From NCBI RefSeq assembly GCF_002878395.1, contig NC_061114.1, forward strand, positions 148,371,229 through 148,435,228: DNA of 64,000 nt, in the 5' to 3' direction. This document shows positions 58,241 through 64,000 of the stretch, in pieces. The number at the start of each line of letters is the position of its first letter. The first letter of the stretch is position 1. The translations under genes and the position numbers were made by a program. Under the pieces are notes generated by a model. The model did no database searches. It saw only the letters and a program-made list of their open reading frames with translations, and was not told the origin of the DNA. The DNA comes from Capsicum annuum. Its lineage: Eukaryota; Streptophyta; Magnoliopsida; Solanales; Solanaceae.

Positions 58241-59210
58241 CCTTCGGCAAAGTCAAGATAGGAGACGAAGTCAACTAATTCTTCAACGTTAAAAAACTCC
58301 CTTCACAAGCATCTAACCAAGAAAACTTAATTGTTTTCTAAGTCAACTTATTCAAATGAGCAGCTATTAAAGAAAAGCATTCCATAAACTGCCTATAATA
58401 CCAGCTAAACCCAAGAAACTTTGAATATTTGATGGAGTTGTGGGCCTAGGCCACCTCTTTACCACAACAACCTTCTATAGATCCACCATAATCCCTTTAC
58501 TAAAAATTATATGACCTAAGAATGTCACAGCATTCAACCAAAACTCACACTTAAAGAAATTGGCATACAACTATTGTTCCTTTAAGGTCTACAAAACCAC
58601 ACAGAGGTAATCAACATGATCTGCCTCACTTTTCAAATAAATCAGAATGTAATCAATAAACACAATGATGAAGAGATCCAAATACTACCTAAAAACTCTA
58701 TTCATCAAGTCAGAAAATTCTGTCGGAGCGTTAGTCAACCCAAATGACATCACTTAGAACTTAAAATGCCTATACCGAGTATGATAGAGATATCTACCTC
58801 CATAATCTTAAGCTGATAGTTCTCAAACCAAAGAACTATCTTATAAAAAAACTTGGAACCTTGCAACTAGTCAAACAAGTCATCTATCCGAGGAAGAGGA
58901 TACTTGTTCTTTACCGTCACTTTGTTCAACTGCCTGTAGTCAATGCACATCTAAAGGGAACCATCCTTCTTGTACACAAACAACACTGGTGCACCCCATG
59001 GAGAAACACTAGGACTAATAAACCCTTTATCCAGCAGATCACTAAGTTTCTCCATGAGTTCCCTCAACACGGTCAAAGCCATTATATACGGAGGAATAGA
59101 TATTGGACAAGTTCCCAGAAGCAAATCAATACCATACTCTATTCCCTATCTGGAGGAACACCAGGAAGATCATCCGGAAAGACCTCTGGAAACTCATTAA
59201 CCATAGGGAC
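58241..59210 (-). pseudogene. Reverse transcriptase, T6 (catalytic Asp lost)
   Basis: The minus strand reads the late block FLGHIIF..GIMVDL and PRPTTPSNI near 58440-58520, the catalytic box FIDY at 58660-58649 where FIDD is expected, and the fingers region with [10 protein letters not shown] and TVNKVTVKN-like words near 58900-58990. The second catalytic Asp is Tyr. Frameshifts several. Confidence 0.8.
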
Positions 59211-59501
59211 CAAAAACAAAAAAAGACCTTCTGAGTTAGAATTTTTAACCCGGACCAAGTGATAAAGACAACCCTTAGAGATTAACCTCTTAGCTCTAAG
59301 ATAAGAAATAAACCGCCCCCAGGAGGTAAGGAACTACCTTCTTATTCTATAACCGTTACACCAGGGAACTTAAAGATAACATCATGGGTCCGACAATCCA
59401 AAGATGCGTAACAAGAATGCAACCAATCTATACCTAGAATTACATCAAATCTACCATATTCAACTCAAACAGACCCACCAAGGTCTGTTTTCCACCAATA
59501 C
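59211..59501 (-). pseudogene. Protease C-terminal part, T6, cut by P1
   Basis: Minus-strand words IGGKQTLVGLFELNMVDF, followed by DV, ILGIDWLHSCY and CRTHDVIFKF correspond to the second half of the retropepsin. At 59501 it is interrupted by the LTR of P1; the active-site half and gag should lie beyond P1, outside the window. Confidence 0.8.
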
Positions 59502-60184
59502 TATAATCCCCGGGAAATTTTTTGTTGAAATTTTGTGCGTAAATGTGTTGGGTTCTATCTTCATGAATGAATTATAAATTTTCCATATAGAATATCTTAG
59601 ATTATGACCCACCATTGCATAAAGTATCGAATAATATTTCCAACGATATGTGGATCATCCAAAATGGACACCCGAGCGACGAGTTATGAACATTCTGATC
59701 GAACTGTGAATAGTAGTGAACAGTAAAACGTGCAGGAAAAAGTACTAAGGCCTGGCATATTTTTTCTCCAACTTTAAACAATCATAAATCCTTGTACATA
59801 ATGATCTGAGTAATCTACTATATATCAATAGAAATCTCTTTAAGTCCTCTTTCCAATGAAATTAGTTTCATCCAATTTGTCTATTGGAGCAAGAAGTTAT
59901 GGTCGATCTACTTCAGCCTATCAAAAGAGAATTTTTAGGTCAACTTCAAATGATCAAAACTCCTCGTACACAATGATCTACGTGAGATACTATATATAAA
60001 CAGAAAGATATGAGAGTCCTCTTTCTAATGAAATTGATTTAATCTAATTTGGATATTAGAGTAAAACATTATGGTTGATCTACTTTAGACTATCAAAATA
60101 GTCCACCAAAGATAGATTCGAGAATTTTTTTGATTTTTAGGGGCATTTTGGTCACTCCCCCTCACCCAAAATCTGCCTAAACCC

Positions 60185-60194
60185 TATATTAAAG
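60185..60194 (+). promoter_or_regulatory. TATA box of P1 LTR
   Basis: CCCTATATTAAAGCC, about 680 bases inside the LTR, the same depth as in N1. Confidence 0.55.
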
Positions 60195-61557
60195 CCTATT
60201 AGAAGAATTATATGTTATATTTCATCAAATTCCCTCAAAAAGAAAACCCTAAGTTCCTACATCCAACTTCAAGAACCTCCAAAGTTCACCATTAATTCTA
60301 TAAATTTATTCAAGATTCCAAGTTCCTAGTTCAAGAACTCCAAGAACCATCATTCAAAGGCACGATTAACATCTAAAAAATGAGTATCGATCTAAAGTTC
60401 ATCATTCAAGGTATGTGGGGTGTTTCGACAAGCACTCTCTTTCGTTCTTGTGCCCAAAAGTAATTTTCTTTATAAAGGCATGATTTTTATTTGATTTTTT
60501 ATAAATTTGAAGCATGAACCCATATCTTATGATGATTATTATAAAATCTTGAAGTTTATGATTTTGAAAGATGAATTTACATGTGTGGAGATATAAAGCA
60601 TGAATCTTGAACGATATTTATCATGATTTTGATATTTGGGTCGTGAATCCCCATTGAAAATTGTGTTTTTTTAGAAAGTGTGTGTTATAAGCATGTTGAT
60701 GTTGAATATTTGAGATACTTTGAATAATTTGACCTTTTGGTCTTAATGGAGTTGTTTTGAACTCGAGTGTGAAAGAAATCCACAACGTGGCTGATTTTGA
60801 TAGATGGGAAGCATGATGGCTCCCGATGTATATTTATATATTACTGAAATTATTTTATTATGGATTGTCTTTGAAATGATCTGAGCTAAGTCTGGGAGAA
60901 ATCTTTAGCACCAAGTAGGAGGTATAAAGCAACCTTACTTCCCTAGAACTACATACCCCCGTAGGAGTGAGCCTGAGGCTGATTTATATAGTAATCACTA
61001 GTTTGTGTGGATTTGATATAGATAGTCCTACTCTGATGGCAAGGATTGGACGGCTCTCCCCAACGTGGGTTGTACGTTAGTCTCCATGTAGCTCACATGG
61101 TTTATGTTGGTTATAGGATCTCCCAGTGTGTGTATGTTTCCTTGTGTCTATGGTGAATGGTGAAGTGATTTGAAAGTGGAATCATCAAAGTTATTCTTTC
61201 GAAAAATTTAAATGATATTTATATTATGAGAATTGAGATTCTTGATGAACTGAAAGTGATTGACAAAATATATGATGACTCATATGTGTTATTGTACTTA
61301 TTTTATCCTCTCATGACTATGATGATTTTCTTCGGGCTAGGTGAGTCTTTCATACATCCTGTATATTTCTTATAAATATTTATGATGATGATGTTTATAA
61401 AACTATATACACCCCCATATACTCGGTTTCTTTCCATGGTACTGACCCACATCTCTGGATATGGGCTGCATTTTCTTAGAATGTAGGTTTAGGTGCTCAG
61501 TTCCAGGTTCGACAGTGATTCTTTGGGCACGCTATTCTACATCCTCTATTGTGGTGA

Positions 61558-61576
61558 GTCCTCATGTTCTGAGGAC
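61558..61576 (+). promoter_or_regulatory. LTR hairpin of P1
   Basis: GTCCTC-ATGTTCT-GAGGAC, a perfect 6-bp stem with 7-nt loop, preceded by GTGGTGA, 340 bases from the LTR end. Counterpart of the hairpins in N1 and N2; the upstream CTATGGT stem is not seen here. Confidence 0.6.
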
Positions 61577-61920
61577 GTGATGTCTGATGTTGGTTTCATG
61601 GAATTATTTATATTTAATAACTGAGTATGAGTCAGTTGGGGCTTGTCTCATTGGCTCGCTGGTTTTATTGATTTTCTTAGAGGCTTGTCAGATTAGTATA
61701 GATGCTGGGAGTTGACTAATAAGTCGTATTTTGTTATCTTTCTAAAATTCTTTTATTCTTGGATGATGATTACTCTATTGATATTTGAGGGTTATTTATG
61801 GAAACCCCGTTGATTTGTGTTGAACTGAATGAAAATGGCTCAAAGGGTTAGCTTGGGGCTACTCATAGCCTCAAGCACCGTGTGAATCTACGAGACCCAT
61901 TTTCTGGGGCGTTACAAATT

Positions 61921-61932
61921 TTGTATCAGAGC
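61921..61932 (+). other. Primer binding site of P1
   Basis: TTGTATCAGAGC, 11 of 12 bases of the Met-tRNA primer site. Confidence 0.9.
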
Positions 61933-62128
61933 ATAAGGTTTTAAGGTGTCCTAGGTAGTCTGACAAGCCGCATTAAGTAGATTCTTGATCATCGGTGTGT
62001 AGCACACCACATCTATGAGCAAGAGGCTAAAGACGTTTTAGTAAAAATTATGATTCTTTCTTTCAGAAGTCTACCATGCTTAAAGTGTCTCTCTCTGCTA
62101 TTGATTCATGCTCTCTTCTTTCAGAAAT

Positions 62129-63340
62129 ATACCTTCACGTCGAGTGAGAAGAAATAATGATGGTCAGCAATCTTAACCCGCTGACCCATTGAATGAAAAC
62201 GTGTCTCAGCTGAATTTTGGGCAGCCTTTCAGGTGCTGGCCCAAGCTATTACTGCAAATGTTCAGGCCAAGCCAGCCCCGAATCCACAGCAGCAGGGAGG
62301 TGATTCAGTTGTTGCCAGGATTTGTGAATTTATGCGGATGAATCCACCAGAATTCTATGGGTCCAAGTCTGATAAGGATTCACGGTTATTTTAGAGGAGG
62401 TACGAAAGATTTCTCAGGTGATTCATGTATCTGAGGAACATAGTGTGGAGTTGGCTACGTATAGGTTGAAAGACCTTGCTTATGGCTGGATTGTTGCTTG
62501 GAGGAATGGTATAGGTGAGGGACCTGTCCCTACAACTTGGCAAGAGTTCTAGAATGCATTCCTGGATAAGTTTTTCCCTTTGGAGATAAGGGAGGCAAAG
62601 GTGAAAGAGTTTATAAACCTGCGATAGGGCTCTATGACCATTAGGGAGTACTATCTAAAGTTTAATCAGTTGGCCAAGAATGCTCCTGACTTAGTGGCTG
62701 ATAATCGGGCTAGTATGAGTAAGTTTATAACTGGAGTGCCTAGTTTTGCGGTTAAGGAGTGTAGTTATGCTATGCTGAATAGTGAGATGAATCTTTCTAG
62801 GCTGATGACTCATGCCTAATAGATTGAGGTAGAAAAAATTAAGGAAAGAGATTGAATAAGACGGAATAAGAGAGCTAGGTCCGAGCAGCACAGACTGGGT
62901 CAGACTAGATCACAGGGAGGGAGTCGCCCTCAGTATCAAGATCATTCGTCTATGCCAGCACCATCATCTGCTAGTGCTCCCATGCCTAGAGATAGGCAGG
63001 AGCAAGGTAGCAGGTCATATGCATCCAGGTCCCAGTATAGTGCTGGCAGTAAGCCAAATCGTCCCCTGTGTCCTAAGTGTGGTAGGGCTCATTCGGGTGA
63101 GTGTTGGGGGTAAGAAGAGGGGTTATTTCCGGTGTGGTGACATGGGTCACAGAGTTAGAGATTGTCCATAGGATAGACAAGGGTATCATGACTATCGCCC
63201 TTAGTCCTAGACTCAGACTGTTAGTGCTCTAGTTCCAGCGACTCGCCCAGCCCCAGCTCAAGGCCCCTTTTTTAGCAATGCTGGTGGGCAGCGCCAGAAT
63301 AGATTATATACTTTACCATCCCGCTAGGAATAGGAGGACT
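62129..63340 (+). pseudogene. gag of P1
   Basis: The expected ATGCC(T/A)CC start reads ATACCTTCACG, an ATG to ATA loss. The core is read with few shifts: NPPEFYGSKSDKD near 62340, a VELATYRLKDLAYGW stretch near 62450, FFPLEIREAKVKEFINLR, then TAG at 62625-62627 for CAG, then MTIREYYLKFNQLAKNAPDLVAD and MNLSRLMTHA (to 62816). A Ser/Gln-rich tail follows, with a partial finger CPKCGRAHSGEC near 63070 and the knuckle YFRCGDMGHRVRDC (63123-63168), whose first Cys is Tyr. Particle protein in the family. Confidence 0.85.
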
Positions 63341-63360
63341 CTCCCGATGTTGTTACTGGT

Positions 63361-64000
63361 ATGCTTCGTATATTTCAGTTTGATATGTATGCTTTGTTGG
63401 ATCCTGGATCCATTTTCTCATATGTTACACCTTTAATTACTGTGAATTTTAAAATGAGTCCTAAGATTATTCCTAAGCCTATCCTAGTTTCTACCCCAGT
63501 GGGTGATTCGATTATTGCCCAGAAAGTGTATAAAAAGTGTCCTATTACCGTTCTTCATAGAGTCTTGTTGGCTAATCTAATTGAGTTAGACATGGTAGAT
63601 TTTGATGTGATTCTGCGTATGGACTGGCTGTATTCTTCTTATGCCTCTATTGATTGTTCGACCCAAGTGTTCGAGTTTTAGTTTTCGAGTCCATTCGTGT
63701 TTGAGTGGTCTAGGAATTCTGTGTCGCCCAAGAGTCATTTTAGCTTTTACCTCAAAGCTAGAAAGCTTATTTCTAAGGGGTGTATTTACCTTTTGGTTAG
63801 AGTCAAAGACACTAAGTCTAAGACTCCAACTCTCCAATCTTTTAAAATTGTCAATGAGTTTTCTGATGTCTTTTTGGATGATCTCCCAGGGATACCTCCT
63901 GATAGAGAGATAAAGTTCAGGATTGATCTTCTTCCAGATACTCAGCCTATTTCTATTCCTCCTTATCGTATGGCCCCTGCAGAACTTAAGAAGTTGAAAG
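63361..64000 (+). pseudogene. Retropepsin and start of reverse transcriptase, P1
   Basis: Open from 63361 for 106 residues: MLRIFQFDMYALLDPGSIFSYV with intact DPGS loop, STPVGDSIIA, then DFDVILRMDWL. After a stop at 63679 the linker resumes ([15 protein letters not shown], 63778), with the RT opening [21 protein letters not shown], then [22 protein letters not shown], to the window end. Only one stop separates protease from RT start, so this copy may be young compared with its neighbours. Confidence 0.85.

Larger units (their letters stand above)
59502..61916 (+). repeat. 5' LTR of P1
   Basis: 2415 bases. The start is TATAATCCCC (mutated TGTAAYGCCCC), the end TTTTCTGGGGCGTTACA. TATA-like box CCTATATTAAAG at 60185-60194. 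Confidence 0.9.
59502..64000 (+). mobile_element. P1: Ty3/gypsy element inserted in T6 protease (right-truncated by window)
   Basis: 5' LTR, Met-tRNA primer site, gag, protease and RT start in normal order and direction, running off the right edge. LTR ends TATAATCCCC...GGGGCGTTACA relate it to N1 and N2. Of all elements here with pol it is the least decayed: the protease active-site loop is intact. Base AATAC at 59497-59501 would be the target duplication to look for at the other end. Confidence 0.85.

Noticed and set aside
58861..59262. 133-residue plus-strand open frame, and 57923-58261
   Set aside because: Complements of the T6 RT/protease and RNase H, which have clear family motifs on the minus strand.
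1..64000. Endogenous pararetrovirus sequence, common in Solanaceae
   Set aside because: All pol regions have integrase and LTRs typical of Ty3/gypsy; no movement-protein or caulimovirus-type order seen.

Overview
The window looks like plant pericentromeric or other repeat-rich heterochromatin: AT-rich, with no recognisable host gene, and built almost entirely from decayed Ty3/gypsy LTR retrotransposons inserted into and beside each other. The LTRs are very long (2.3-3.5 kb). The primer binding sites match initiator Met-tRNA (TGGTATCAGAGC), the gag/pol wording is Tekay/Del-like, and there are Athila-like pieces with an env-like ORF. This suits a dicot with a Del-dominated genome. Solanaceae, perhaps Capsicum, is my best guess, but that is inference only.

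Layout. 1-7452: plus-strand Tekay/Del-like remnants: T1 integrase tail, an LTR (915-3194), T2 gag, LTR pieces, then T3 gag and protease. 7453-22985: a minus-strand Tekay/Del-like copy (T4) with gag-PR-RT-RH-IN remains. Its 3' LTR is split by a nested gag-only element (N1, 7589-15642) that still has a 5-bp target duplication GTGAC. 22986-28137: plus-strand T5, lacking protease and most of RT and cut off in integrase. 28138-about 33180: plus-strand Athila-like fragment A1 (integrase, noncoding stretch, env-like ORF). 35162-48726: a tandem LTR-gag-LTR-gag-LTR array of a second gag-only family (N2). About 49141-54545: minus-strand Athila-like fragment A2, homologous to A1. 55076-59501: minus-strand Tekay/Del-like T6. 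59502-64000: plus-strand P1, inserted in the T6 protease and running off the right edge.

No element is intact. Every gag and pol has stops or frameshifts, start codons are lost in T5 and P1, and catalytic motifs are lost in several copies. P1 and the gag of N1 look least decayed. N1 and N2 lack pol, so any past mobility needed proteins from a relative; shared LTR ends and PBS make the Tekay/Del-like relatives natural candidates.

The most interesting signals are not genes. A small hairpin (6-bp stem, 7-nt loop) lies 310-343 bp from the 3' end of all six LTRs of the N1, N2 and P1 families, with a paired base exchange in one copy. A related hairpin occurs in the Tekay/Del-like LTRs. Three tandem near-perfect 55-57 bp palindromes sit just upstream of the TATA box in N1 LTRs. 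N1 and N2 share the same remnant sequence after gag, which points to one old pol-less lineage. A TACGACTCRTA-type palindromic word is scattered through the noncoding parts of unrelated families.
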